64,000 bases of DNA from Thermomonas haemolytica (GTDB taxonomy: Bacteria; Pseudomonadota; Gammaproteobacteria; Xanthomonadales; Xanthomonadaceae), in contig NZ_SMAP01000003.1 of NCBI RefSeq assembly GCF_004346265.1, positions 62,001-126,000 of the forward strand, given 5' to 3'. Of this stretch, positions 34,407-45,317 are shown piece after piece (position 1 is the first letter of the stretch; the number at the start of each line of letters is the position of its first letter). The notes under the pieces are model-generated. The model was given only the letters and a program-made list of their open reading frames with translations. It made no database searches and was not told where the DNA came from. The position numbers and the translations under genes are program-made.

Positions 34407-35149
34407 GCGCGTTCCTGCGCGCCGACTGGCCGGCGCCGTCCGGCGTGCATGCGCTGACCACGCTACGCCACGGGCTGGGGATCTCCGCGCCACCGTTCGA
34501 TCATTTCAACCTCGGGGCGCGCTGCGGCGATACGCCGGAGGCGGTGGCGGAGAACCGCCGCCAGCTAGAGGCGGCATTGCAGTTGCCGGCCTCGCCGCGC
34601 TGGCTGCGCCAGGTGCATGGGGTGGAGGTCGCGGTCGAGCCCGGCGGCGACGAGCCGCAAGCAGACGCGGTCGTGACGCGCACGCCCGGCAAGGTGCTCG
34701 CCATCCTCACCGCCGACTGCCTGCCGGTGGTGCTGGCGGCGAAAGACGGCTCGGAGATCGCCGCCGCGCATGCCGGCTGGCGCGGGCTGGCGGCCGGCGT
34801 GCTGGAGGCGACAGTGGCGGCGATGCGCACCCCGCCCGCGGGCCTGGCGGCCTGGCTGGGGCCGGCGGCGGGTCCGCAGGCCTATGAGATCGGCGAGGAG
34901 GTGCGCGCGGCGTTCGTCGAGCGCGATCCCGGCGCCGCCGCGGCCTTCGTGGCGACCCGGCCCGGGCACTGGCGGGTGGATCTGTACGCGCTGGCGCGGC
35001 GGCGGCTGGCCGCGGCCGGGCTGGCGATGGAGGCGATCCACGGCGGCGGGCTGTGCACCATTTCCGATCCCGCGCGCTTCCATTCGCACCGGCGCGATGG
35101 TCGCGGCGGACGCATGGCCACCTTGGCCTGGATCGCGCCCTCAGCCTGA
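34403..35149 (+). CDS. pgeF: PgeF/YfiH family protein (purine nucleoside phosphorylase-type, formerly polyphenol oxidase)
   Basis: 248-residue DUF152 protein. Zinc-site motifs are visible: [10 protein letters not shown] with the conserved Cys, and [16 protein letters not shown] with the conserved His. Homologues are described both as peptidoglycan-editing factors and as promiscuous adenosine phosphorylase/deaminase enzymes; sequence does not settle the physiological role. The ATGA overlap with rluD indicates cotranscription. Its last nine bases overlap the convergent GIY-YIG gene. Confidence 0.9.
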   Translation: MSAFLRADWPAPSGVHALTTLRHGLGISAPPFDHFNLGARCGDTPEAVAENRRQLEAALQLPASPRWLRQVHGVEVAVEPGGDEPQADAVVTRTPGKVLAILTADCLPVVLAAKDGSEIAAAHAGWRGLAAGVLEATVAAMRTPPAGLAAWLGPAAGPQAYEIGEEVRAAFVERDPGAAAAFVATRPGHWRVDLYALARRRLAAAGLAMEAIHGGGLCTISDPARFHSHRRDGRGGRMATLAWIAPSA

Positions 35150-35398
35150 GTCCTGTGCCAGCAGCCAGGCCAGTTTCTCCGCCCGCGGGCGGCGCTTGAG
35201 GCGGTATTCCGCGCGCAGTGCGCTGGCGCGGTCGGGATAGGGCCGGCTGGCCAGCACGCACTCGGGCGGGTGCGCGCGGGTGTATTTCGCGCCGGTGCCG
35301 GCGGCGTGCTCCCGGAACCGGCGCGCCACGTCGGTGGCGATGCCGGCATACAGGCTGCCATCGCGGCAGCGCAGCAGGTAGAGGTGCCAGGCGGGCAT
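35141..35398 (-). CDS. GIY-YIG domain protein (YhbQ/UPF0213 type)
   Basis: 85-residue single-domain GIY-YIG protein. The motif appears as [19 protein letters not shown] with RRFREH following, and the conserved [11 protein letters not shown] helix supplies basic residues. This small family is annotated as putative endonucleases; no substrate is known. It is convergent with and slightly overlaps pgeF. Confidence 0.87.
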   Translation of the reverse strand: MPAWHLYLLRCRDGSLYAGIATDVARRFREHAAGTGAKYTRAHPPECVLASRPYPDRASALRAEYRLKRRPRAEKLAWLLAQDSG

Positions 35399-35439
35399 GC
35401 CGGCAGCATAACCGCGTCTCAACGCCGGCTGCGATTTGA

Positions 35440-35465
35440 CTTGAATCACGCCGCCGCAACCGCAT
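35440..35465 (+). promoter_or_regulatory. Sigma-32-type heat-shock promoter of clpB
   Basis: CTTGAA (35440-35445) and CCGCAT (35460-35465) with a 14-base spacer closely match the RpoH consensus (CTTGAA, then CCCCAT). It lies 48 bases upstream of the clpB start. Heat-shock control of clpB by RpoH is established in gammaproteobacteria; the exact start site here is inference. Confidence 0.65.
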
Positions 35466-35513
35466 GTGGAGGACATTGGCCGCGCCGCGGCCCTCCTTAC
35501 AGGAACCCCTCCC

Positions 35514-38099
<2,586 letters not shown>

Positions 38100-38114
38100 G
38101 TTTTGATTTGAGGA

Positions 38115-38150
38115 AAAGAAAACGGGCGCTATAGGCGCCCGTTTTCTTTT
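38115..38150. terminator. Strong bidirectional terminator after clpB
   Basis: A stem of up to 15 bp (38115-38129 with 38135-38149) with an A-rich left flank and T-rich right flank, 15 bases after the clpB stop and just before the convergent RDD gene's stop. Works on paper in both directions. Confidence 0.85.
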
Positions 38151-38166
38151 ATGCGCAGGTCCGCGC

Positions 38167-39093
38167 CTAGTCTGGTTTCTGGATGGCGCAGGTGGCATCG
38201 CCGGAATTGCAAATCGTCGGGGCCACGCCAGGCGGAAATGGTTCGAAAACAACGGGTTCTGAGTTCTGTATGTCTTCTCGCGTCAGGGGTTGCATAGGCC
38301 GGCAATAGCGAGCGTTGGGGCTTGGGATGGGCTGCTCGGAAAGGCCGGCGGAGACCGCAGTGTTCATGTAGGCCTTGGCTTCCGCTAGGCATGCGCCTTC
38401 GGCTGCGCGAATCCTGTAGTTGTTGTAGGCGGGCAATGCGATTGCGGCAAGGATTGCCGTTACCGGAATGACCAGGAGAAAGCCGACGATGAATACGACA
38501 AGACAGCCGCTCAGGTGGCGCTTCTGGAGTTGGGGCTGGTCCGTGTACGCGTATTTATCCACCACCAGCGTGCCTGCAACGAAGTCATGCAGTGCTTGCT
38601 TCCTCTGCGTAAAAGCGGCCATCAGGAAGCCAATGTACAGAGTCAGATAGGAGAGGGCTGTCGCGATCCAGCGCCCGAGCGCACGCCCAAAGCTGATCCG
38701 CTTTCCCTGCAGGTCCACAACTTTGATCCCAAGTGCACGCTTGCCAAGTGTGGCTTGCGCGGAGGAGCTTTCCTGGAGCGCGTAGTAGAGTGGCGCGGAA
38801 AACAGATAAACGAGGTAGAAAATCGCATTGATCGCCCCCTCCTCGCTGCCAGCTCCTGCTGCAATTGCGATAATGGCGGCGACAATTGCGACGGGGATGC
38901 CAAGAATCAAGCCGTCGAGCATGAGTGCGGCAACCCGCCGGACGAACCCCGCATAGACGACATCTGGCGGAGACATGGACTGCGTTTGCACAGCCTCTGG
39001 AGCGGTCGAAGGTGGTGCCAATGCTTTCCCACAAGTAGCGCAGTAGAGTGCGTTATCCGCGGCCTGAGTGCCGCAGTTCGAGCAAAAAGCCAT
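38167..39093 (-). CDS. Zinc-ribbon / RDD / pilin-like membrane protein
   Basis: 308 residues of mixed architecture. A zinc ribbon has Cys4, Cys7, Cys18 and Cys21. An RDD domain (about 47-180) has its conserved Arg at VRRVAALMLDG, the ATLGKRALGIKVVD core and three membrane helices. A fourth hydrophobic segment (about 197-222, VTAILAAIALPAYNNY) reads like the N-terminal helix of a type IV pilin but lacks a prepilin-peptidase site, and is followed by a short soluble tail with four Cys (235, 264, 295, 302). Function unknown. Base composition is noticeably less GC-rich than the flanks, suggesting acquisition. AGGGGA precedes the start. Confidence 0.8.
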   Translation of the reverse strand: MAFCSNCGTQAADNALYCATCGKALAPPSTAPEAVQTQSMSPPDVVYAGFVRRVAALMLDGLILGIPVAIVAAIIAIAAGAGSEEGAINAIFYLVYLFSAPLYYALQESSSAQATLGKRALGIKVVDLQGKRISFGRALGRWIATALSYLTLYIGFLMAAFTQRKQALHDFVAGTLVVDKYAYTDQPQLQKRHLSGCLVVFIVGFLLVIPVTAILAAIALPAYNNYRIRAAEGACLAEAKAYMNTAVSAGLSEQPIPSPNARYCRPMQPLTREDIQNSEPVVFEPFPPGVAPTICNSGDATCAIQKPD

Positions 39094-39134
39094 CCTTCAT
39101 ATCCCCTGGTGAATTGTTGGATTCGTTCCCAAGG

Positions 39135-39162
39135 ATATTGTCGTGCTCGGGTGTTCTGTCAA
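39135..39162 (-). promoter_or_regulatory. Candidate promoter of the RDD gene
   Basis: A perfect TTGACA (minus strand, 39157-39162) stands 16 bases before CAATAT (39135-39140), about 42 bases upstream of the start codon. The 186-base gap around it is AT-richer than the chromosome; I see no other feature there. Confidence 0.45.
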
Positions 39163-39279
39163 TAGAGAATTTCGCGTGCAGCGGTCGCCTGCCTATGGCT
39201 TGCGAGAGTTTCGTTGACGGTGTAGCCGCGGGGTCGTTTTCAATCCAGTCGGGAAATATTCGTCACCGCCACTGGCGTC

Positions 39280-40887
39280 TCAGGGGAGGGTCGCCGCTGG
39301 GCGCGGCGCGCCGGGGCGGGCGATCGCGTACATCTGCCAGGCGATGTCCTTCAGCAGCGCGCTGCGGTCGTCGCCTAGCGCGTACAGGTCGAAGTGGGTG
39401 CGGCCGGGCACGAAGCGGAACTCGCTTTTCGCGCCCACGCCGTCCAGCACTGCTTTGAGCCGGCGCGCCGCGCCGTCGAGGTAGAAGGTGTCGGCGGTAC
39501 CGACGTACACGTGCAGCTTGCCGTCGAGGTCAGGGCGCAGGTGCGCCCAGTCGGACTGGATCAGGTGGGCGATGTCGTAGTGGTCGCGCCAGTAGGCGAC
39601 CACCTGTGGATCGACGGCGCCGGTGCCGCGGTCGAACAGCGGCATTGGCCGGCCGTCGGCGCCGCGCGGGGAAAACACCCATTCGAACGAGGCCAGCTGC
39701 CCGCCCACCGGGCCGATCACTTCCTCCAGCCGCGCGAACTGCTCGAAGCTGGCCACCACCTGGCCCTTGTCGCGCACCAGCGGGAAGGCGCTGCCGTCGG
39801 CGCGGCGATAGACGTTGGCACCGTCGGCGTACAGGTCCACCCCGGTGAAGTCGTGGAAATCGCTGGGATCCGGCGCGGTGGACCAGGTGCCGCCGAACAC
39901 CTTCGGGTAGCGCACTTGCAGCCACAGCGTGGCCCAGCCGCCGGAAGAGTGCCCGTTGAGGAAGCGGCCCTCGGCCCGCGCGTCCATGCGGTAGTGGCGT
40001 TCCAGGTCGGGGATCAGCTCCGCGGTCAGGGCCTGGCCCCACGGGCCGTTGTTCACCGAATCCGCGAACTCGTGGGTGCCGGTGGGGCTGGATTCGTCCA
40101 GCAGCACCCAGATCATCGGCGGCAGGCTGCCGTCGCGCATGCCGGCGTAGGCGGAGATCGCGGTCGGCACCAGCGCGCGCTGGCTGCCGCCGAAGCCGTG
40201 GGTGAAATACAGCACGGGGTAGCGCGTCTCGTCGTCGGCGTCATAGCCGGGTGGCAGCACCACCCAGCCGCGCATGTGGATCGGGCGGCCCCAGAACGCG
40301 CTGAGCGCGGGGCTGATGAAATCGATCGCGCGGGTCGCGGCCTTCGCTGCCGGCGCCGCCGCGCGCAGGGCCTGCGGGAAGCGCTCCGGCAGCTGCCAGG
40401 GGTCGCCCGCTTGCGGCAGGCGCTGGTCCAGCACCAGCGTCACCGCGCTGGCGTCGCCGCCCAGCGCCATCTTCACCGGGACGCTCAGCAGGTCGTCGGG
40501 GCCGCGCCCGGCATAGTTGTCGTCGCGCGCGGTGTCCAGCACCGCCTGCACGTAGTAGTCGCCGGCCGGCAGCTGCGAGAACGGCCGCGGCCAGGCCAAC
40601 GATTCAGTGTCCATCGCCACCGCCAGGCCGGGGGCGAGCCGCACGATGTCCATGCCGGCGACGCTGGCGGCCTGGCCGCCGAACGGGCTGGCCTCCACCG
40701 CGGTGACCTTGCCGCCGAACTTGGCCGCGGCGCTGGCGGCCGGCTCCACGAACACCAGCAGGCGCCCGGAGGCCGGGGCGGTGGCGGTTGCCGGCAGCTG
40801 CACGCGCAGTTGCGGCTGCGCGGCCTGGGCGTGGGCGAACAGGCCGGCGGCGAGCAGCGGCAGAAGCAGGGCGGTGCGCAGGGACAT
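39280..40887 (-). CDS. Secreted alpha/beta-hydrolase esterase (esterase D / enterochelin-esterase-like)
   Basis: About 535 residues: signal peptide (1-22, ending AQA), an N-terminal beta domain with PASGRLLVFVEP, and a C-terminal alpha/beta-hydrolase of the putative-esterase family. The nucleophile elbow is GHSSGG inside RFLNGHSSGGWATLW; YPVLYFTHGFGG is the oxyanion region and the His near GRTHFDLY is the likely catalytic base. Periplasmic or secreted. Substrate unknown; enterochelin-like ester hydrolysis is possible but unsupported. The start at 40887 is chosen because it begins the signal peptide; an in-frame Met at 40920 adds 11 unlikely residues. Confidence 0.83.
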   Translation of the reverse strand: MSLRTALLLPLLAAGLFAHAQAAQPQLRVQLPATATAPASGRLLVFVEPAASAAAKFGGKVTAVEASPFGGQAASVAGMDIVRLAPGLAVAMDTESLAWPRPFSQLPAGDYYVQAVLDTARDDNYAGRGPDDLLSVPVKMALGGDASAVTLVLDQRLPQAGDPWQLPERFPQALRAAAPAAKAATRAIDFISPALSAFWGRPIHMRGWVVLPPGYDADDETRYPVLYFTHGFGGSQRALVPTAISAYAGMRDGSLPPMIWVLLDESSPTGTHEFADSVNNGPWGQALTAELIPDLERHYRMDARAEGRFLNGHSSGGWATLWLQVRYPKVFGGTWSTAPDPSDFHDFTGVDLYADGANVYRRADGSAFPLVRDKGQVVASFEQFARLEEVIGPVGGQLASFEWVFSPRGADGRPMPLFDRGTGAVDPQVVAYWRDHYDIAHLIQSDWAHLRPDLDGKLHVYVGTADTFYLDGAARRLKAVLDGVGAKSEFRFVPGRTHFDLYALGDDRSALLKDIAWQMYAIARPGAPRPAATLP

Positions 40888-40953
40888 GGCGGGCAACCGT
40901 GGGCAGGGGGAAGCCCGCACTCTACGCCCGCCGGTCGCCGCGCGCAGGGGCGG

Positions 40954-42612
40954 TCAGGCGGCGGGGGGCGCGGCGCGCGGCGCGCGGTAGGGCGGGGTGG
41001 CCATCACCATGTCGGTGAGCGAATAGGCCAGCTCGCGCTCGGCCAGCACCGCCGCATCGGCGCCATGCGCCAGCAGGTGCTGCACCTCAGTATCGCTGTG
41101 CGCACGCGCCAGCACGCTGATCATGGGATTGGCGGCCTTCATCCGCGCCACCACCTCGCCGGCCTCCAGTGCGTTCGGCACTGCCAGGATGCCCAGATGG
41201 GCCCGCTCCGGATGTGCTTCCTGCAAGACGCGAACATCGGCGGCGTTGCCGTGTACGGTGGCAAGGCCCTGCGCACGGGCGGCAAGCGCGCGCTCGCGGT
41301 CGGCTTCCACCAGTACCAGCGGCACGCCGCGTTCGCGCAGCAGCTGCGCCAGGTGGCGCCCGACCCGCCCGTAGCCGACCAGGATCACGTGCCCGGCCAG
41401 GTCCTGCGGCAGCGGCGCGGCATCCTCGCGCCGCGGCGCGTCGCGTGCGGTGCGGCGCTCCAGCCACGCGAACAGCAGCGGATTGATGACGATCGACAGC
41501 AGCGCACCGGCCAGGATCAGGTCGCGCCCTTCCGCCGGCAGCAGGCCCAACGCGATCCCGAGCCCGGCGAGGATGAACGAGAACTCGCCGATCTGGGCCA
41601 GGCTGGCGGCAATGGTGAACGCAGTGTCGTTCGGCTTGCCGAACGCGCGCACGATCGCCCACGCCGCCAGCGACTTGCCCAGCACGATGATCAGCAGCGT
41701 GGCGAGCACGTGCAGCGGATGCTCGATCAGGATCAGCGGGTCGAACAGCATCCCCACCGAGACGAAGAACAGCACCGCGAACGCGTCCCGCAGCGGCAGC
41801 GAATCGTTGGCCGCTTTGTGCCCGAACTCGCTTTCGTTCAGCAGCATGCCGGCGAAGAACGCGCCGAGCGCGAAGCTGACCCCGAACAGCTCGGCGGCGC
41901 CGAACGCGACGCCCATCGCCACCGCCAGCACGCACAGCGTGAACAGCTCGCGCGAGCCGGTGCCCGCCACGCCTTCCAGCAGGCGCGGGATCAGGCGGCG
42001 GCCGACCAGCAGCATCAGCGCCACGAACCCGCCCACCTTGAGCAGGGTGAGCAGCAGGGCCAGGCCGAGCCGGCCGGCGCCGCCGTCGTGGTCGCCCAGC
42101 GCCGGCAGCAGCACCAGCGCCAGCACCATCGCCAGGTCCTCGACGATCAGCCAGCCCACCGCCACCCGGCCCTTGCCGGTGTCCAGCAGGCGGCGGTCCT
42201 CCAGCGCGCGCAGCAGCACCACCGTGCTCGCCACCGACAGCGCCAGCCCGAACACCAGGCCGGCGGCATGGCTCCAGCCCAGCCAGTAGTGCGCCATCGC
42301 CCAGCCCATCGCGGTGGCCGCCGCGATCTGCGCGATCGCGCCCGGCAACGCGATCGCGCGGACCGCCATCAGGTCCTTCAGCGAGAAATGCAGCCCGACC
42401 CCGAACATCAGCAGGATCACCCCCACCTCTGCCAGCTGCGGCGCCAGCGTCTGGTCGGCTACGAAGCCGGGCGTGAACGGCCCCACCAGCACCCCGGCCA
42501 GCAGGTAGCCGACCAGTGGCGACAGCCGCAGCCGGCGCGCCAGCATCCCCAGCGCGAAGGCCATCACGAACCCGACGCAGAGCAGGGCGATCAGCGAGGT
42601 GTGGTGCGGCAT
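40954..42612 (-). CDS. CPA2-family potassium/proton antiporter with TrkA-N domain (YbaL/KefB type)
   Basis: About 552 residues. The N-terminal half has around 12 membrane helices of the CPA2 exchanger fold, with LALSVASTVVLLRAL and AASLAQIGEFSFILAG as the characteristic unwound-helix segments. The C-terminal part is an RCK/TrkA-N nucleotide-binding domain beginning HVILVGYGRVGRHLAQLL. Likely exports potassium in exchange for protons under nucleotide control. The start at 42612 (MPHHTSLIALL) is chosen; upstream in-frame codons give an implausible Arg-rich extension. Lies downstream of a TonB receptor but behind a terminator. Confidence 0.9.
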   Translation of the reverse strand: MPHHTSLIALLCVGFVMAFALGMLARRLRLSPLVGYLLAGVLVGPFTPGFVADQTLAPQLAEVGVILLMFGVGLHFSLKDLMAVRAIALPGAIAQIAAATAMGWAMAHYWLGWSHAAGLVFGLALSVASTVVLLRALEDRRLLDTGKGRVAVGWLIVEDLAMVLALVLLPALGDHDGGAGRLGLALLLTLLKVGGFVALMLLVGRRLIPRLLEGVAGTGSRELFTLCVLAVAMGVAFGAAELFGVSFALGAFFAGMLLNESEFGHKAANDSLPLRDAFAVLFFVSVGMLFDPLILIEHPLHVLATLLIIVLGKSLAAWAIVRAFGKPNDTAFTIAASLAQIGEFSFILAGLGIALGLLPAEGRDLILAGALLSIVINPLLFAWLERRTARDAPRREDAAPLPQDLAGHVILVGYGRVGRHLAQLLRERGVPLVLVEADRERALAARAQGLATVHGNAADVRVLQEAHPERAHLGILAVPNALEAGEVVARMKAANPMISVLARAHSDTEVQHLLAHGADAAVLAERELAYSLTDMVMATPPYRAPRAAPPAA

Positions 42613-42686
42613 GCGGGCTCCCGTGCGGCGATGCGGGCATGATCGCATGCGCGCGGGCCGCACCTCGCGCCGGGCCGGCAAACGAC

Positions 42687-42710
42687 GACGCCCCGGCGGG
42701 CCGGGGCGTC
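42687..42710 (-). terminator. Terminator after the TonB receptor gene
   Basis: Perfect 10-bp stem (42687-42696 with 42701-42710). On the minus strand it is followed by GTCGTTT, about 53 bases past the receptor stop. It separates the receptor from the antiporter gene. Confidence 0.65.
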
Positions 42711-42762
42711 GCGTGGCCGGCCTGCGGCGGCCGGCATTTCGCACATCAACGGATTTTCGAAC

Positions 42763-45159
42763 TCACCACTTGTACGACACGCGGCCGTAGTAATAGGCGC
42801 CGTTGAAGCCGAACGGGCTCTGGGTCGGCCAGATCAGCTGGCCGGAATTGGTGTTCGGCGCGATCACCTGGTCGGGATAGGTGTCGAACACGTTGTCGGC
42901 GCCCAGCGCGAATTCCCAGCCGCCGGTGCGGTAGCTGGCGCTGAGGTCGGTCAGCCACTTCGCGCCGAAGGTCTGGTCCAGCGTCGGGTTGCTGTTGCGA
43001 ATGGTGAACTGGCCGTAGCGGCTCAGGTTGGCGCCCAGCTTCCACGCACCCAGGTTCCACTGCGCACCGAGCACGAACTTGTCGCGCGGCGCGCCGACCT
43101 CGAACCGGCCCAGCTCGACCCGCCCGAAGCGCAGCGCGTTGGGGTCGATCGCGGTCAGCGCGGGCGGGTTCGGCGCCACCCGGTCCACCGTGGTCTTGTT
43201 GTAGTTGTAGCTCAGCGTCCAGTCCACGCTGCTGGCGGCCAGCTTCCAGGTGTAGGTGCCGACGATGTCGATGCCGGTGGTGGTGGTGTCGAGGGCGTTG
43301 GTGAAGTAGCGGCCGCCGGCGACCGCCGGGAAGCCGTTGTTGTTGAGGTAGGTGCGCACCGCGGTGCTGGTCAGGTTCTCGGACAGGCTGATGCGGTCGG
43401 TGACCTTGATCCGGTAGGCATCCGCGGTCAGGTACAGGCCATTGGCCGGCGTCAGCACCAGGCCCAGACTGAGGTTGCGCGACTTCTCCGGCTTCAGCGG
43501 CTCGGCGCCCAGCGCGATGCCGGCCGGGTTGGTCACCCGGAACGTCACCAGGTCGTAGGGGATGCCGCCGATGAAGTTGGTGGAGGTGGTCTGGTAGTAC
43601 TGCTGCTGCAGCGAGGGGGCATGGAAGCCGGTGCTGGCGGTGGCGCGTAGCGCCACGGCGTCACTGAACACATAGCGCATGCTCAGCTTGCCGGTGGTGG
43701 TATTGCCGAAATCGCTGTAGCGCTCGTGGCGGGCGGCGATGCCGCCGGAGAGCTTGTCGGTCAGGTCCGCTTCCAGGCCGACGTAGAACGAGCTGCTGTG
43801 GCGGTCGAAGGTGCCGCTGTCGCTGGGACGGAAGCCGGGGAACACCTGCGCACCGGACGGGGTCGGCTGGCCGTTGAACAGCACGCCGCCGTTGATGTAC
43901 GAGTTCGGTTCGCCCGGTGCGATCTCGAACTCCTCACCCCGCCATTCCAGGCCATACGACAGCGTCGCCGGATACGCCAGTCCGAGGTTGACCGGGCGGT
44001 TGAAGTCGAGGTTCAGCACGTGCTGGGTGTACTTGAGCGTGCCGGCATAGAACTGGGTGGGCGAGCTCGGGCCCAGGCTGCGGTTGAGCGAGTTCTTCAC
44101 GTCGAAGCGAAGGTCGTTGCTGCCGTAGGTATAGCTGGCGTCGAAATTGGTCTCGCCGATCGACGAGCGCATCCCCATCACGAACTGGTAGTCGTTGCTG
44201 GTGTTGAAGATCTGCGGCAGGAAGCCGTTGGGGTAGATCGACGGGATGTTGCGGGAGTCGCCGGCCGGCCGGAAAAAGCCGTTCGACAGCGTTTCGCGGT
44301 GGGTATAGATGCCGTAGGAATAGAACTTCAGGTAGTCCGTGGCGGCCATTTCCCAGTTGTAGCTCAGAGAGTGGTTGTCCACCTCGGGGTCGCCCAGGCG
44401 CTGCACGGTCTGGCCGACCGGCGGCGAAGTCGGGGTCTGCGCGCCCGAATACGGGGTGGCGCGGTTGGTCTGGTCCTGGTGCCCGAACTGCGCGGCCAGG
44501 TGTACCTTGCTGGCGGCACCCAGGCCGAACCCGGCATCGGCCATGACCTGGTACTTGCCGCCGTCGCCCTCCTTGTATTCGCCGTAGGTGGCCGAGGCGC
44601 TGCCGCCGCTGGCCGAACTCTTGAGCACGATGTTGACCACGCCGGCGATCGCGTCCGAGCCGTACTGCGCCGAGGCGCCGTCGCGCAGGACTTCCACTCG
44701 CTCGATGGCGGCGATCGGGATGCTGTTGAGGTCGGCGGGCGAGGAGCTGCGGCCCTGGCTGCCGTTGACGTTCACCAGCGCACCCAGGTGGTAGCGCTTG
44801 CCGTTCACCAGCACCAGCACGTGGTCCGGGGCCAGGCCGCGCAGCTGGGCCGGGCGCATCGCGTCGGTGCCGTCGTTGATCGCCGCGCGCGGGAAGTTCA
44901 GCGACGGCAGGGCGCGCGAGAGCGCCGTAGCCAGTTCGGTGGTGCCGGTGGACTGCAGGACTTCCGGGGTGATGATGTCGATCGGCGACTGCGACTCGGC
45001 CACGGTGCGGTCGGTGACGCGGGTACCGGTGACGATCAGGGTGTCGAGCGTGCGCGCATCTTTCTTCGACTCGGTCGGCTGGTCGGCCTGCTGCGCCAGC
45101 GCCGGGGTGGCAGCCAGCAGGGACGACAGGGCCAGGGCAAGCGGGGTAAGGCGGGGCAT
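42763..45159 (-). CDS. TonB-dependent receptor, substrate unknown
   Basis: 798-residue outer-membrane receptor: signal peptide (1-22), TonB-box-like LDTLIVTGTRV, plug domain (about 55-175, with RAAINDGTDAMRPAQLRGLAPDH shortened here to AQLRGLAPDHVLVLVNGKR), and a 22-strand barrel. A second-site signature YLTADAYRIKVTDRI lies in the C-terminal third, and the last strand ends YYYGRVSYKW with the terminal aromatic. A strong GGAGG site precedes the ATG. Neighbours (antiporter, esterase) give no clear substrate; there is no siderophore, vitamin B12 or sugar gene nearby. Confidence 0.9.
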   Translation of the reverse strand: MPRLTPLALALSSLLAATPALAQQADQPTESKKDARTLDTLIVTGTRVTDRTVAESQSPIDIITPEVLQSTGTTELATALSRALPSLNFPRAAINDGTDAMRPAQLRGLAPDHVLVLVNGKRYHLGALVNVNGSQGRSSSPADLNSIPIAAIERVEVLRDGASAQYGSDAIAGVVNIVLKSSASGGSASATYGEYKEGDGGKYQVMADAGFGLGAASKVHLAAQFGHQDQTNRATPYSGAQTPTSPPVGQTVQRLGDPEVDNHSLSYNWEMAATDYLKFYSYGIYTHRETLSNGFFRPAGDSRNIPSIYPNGFLPQIFNTSNDYQFVMGMRSSIGETNFDASYTYGSNDLRFDVKNSLNRSLGPSSPTQFYAGTLKYTQHVLNLDFNRPVNLGLAYPATLSYGLEWRGEEFEIAPGEPNSYINGGVLFNGQPTPSGAQVFPGFRPSDSGTFDRHSSSFYVGLEADLTDKLSGGIAARHERYSDFGNTTTGKLSMRYVFSDAVALRATASTGFHAPSLQQQYYQTTSTNFIGGIPYDLVTFRVTNPAGIALGAEPLKPEKSRNLSLGLVLTPANGLYLTADAYRIKVTDRISLSENLTSTAVRTYLNNNGFPAVAGGRYFTNALDTTTTGIDIVGTYTWKLAASSVDWTLSYNYNKTTVDRVAPNPPALTAIDPNALRFGRVELGRFEVGAPRDKFVLGAQWNLGAWKLGANLSRYGQFTIRNSNPTLDQTFGAKWLTDLSASYRTGGWEFALGADNVFDTYPDQVIAPNTNSGQLIWPTQSPFGFNGAYYYGRVSYKW

Positions 45160-45317
45160 GGCGACCTCCGGGGTGGGTGGAATAACCCTTGTTTAACACC
45201 CGTTCACCGCGGCCGCAAACGCGCCCCGGGCATGCCGTTATGCGGTATCGTGAATAGCTTTGTTGGCCACGGCAGGCGACGACCGCGCCCCCGCCGGCCC
45301 GCTGGAACCGCCACCCC

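Noticed and set aside
39163-39279. Possible small ORF or ncRNA in the AT-rich gap upstream of the RDD gene
   Set aside because: No start with a ribosome site, no recognisable fold and no terminator were found; composition alone is not enough.
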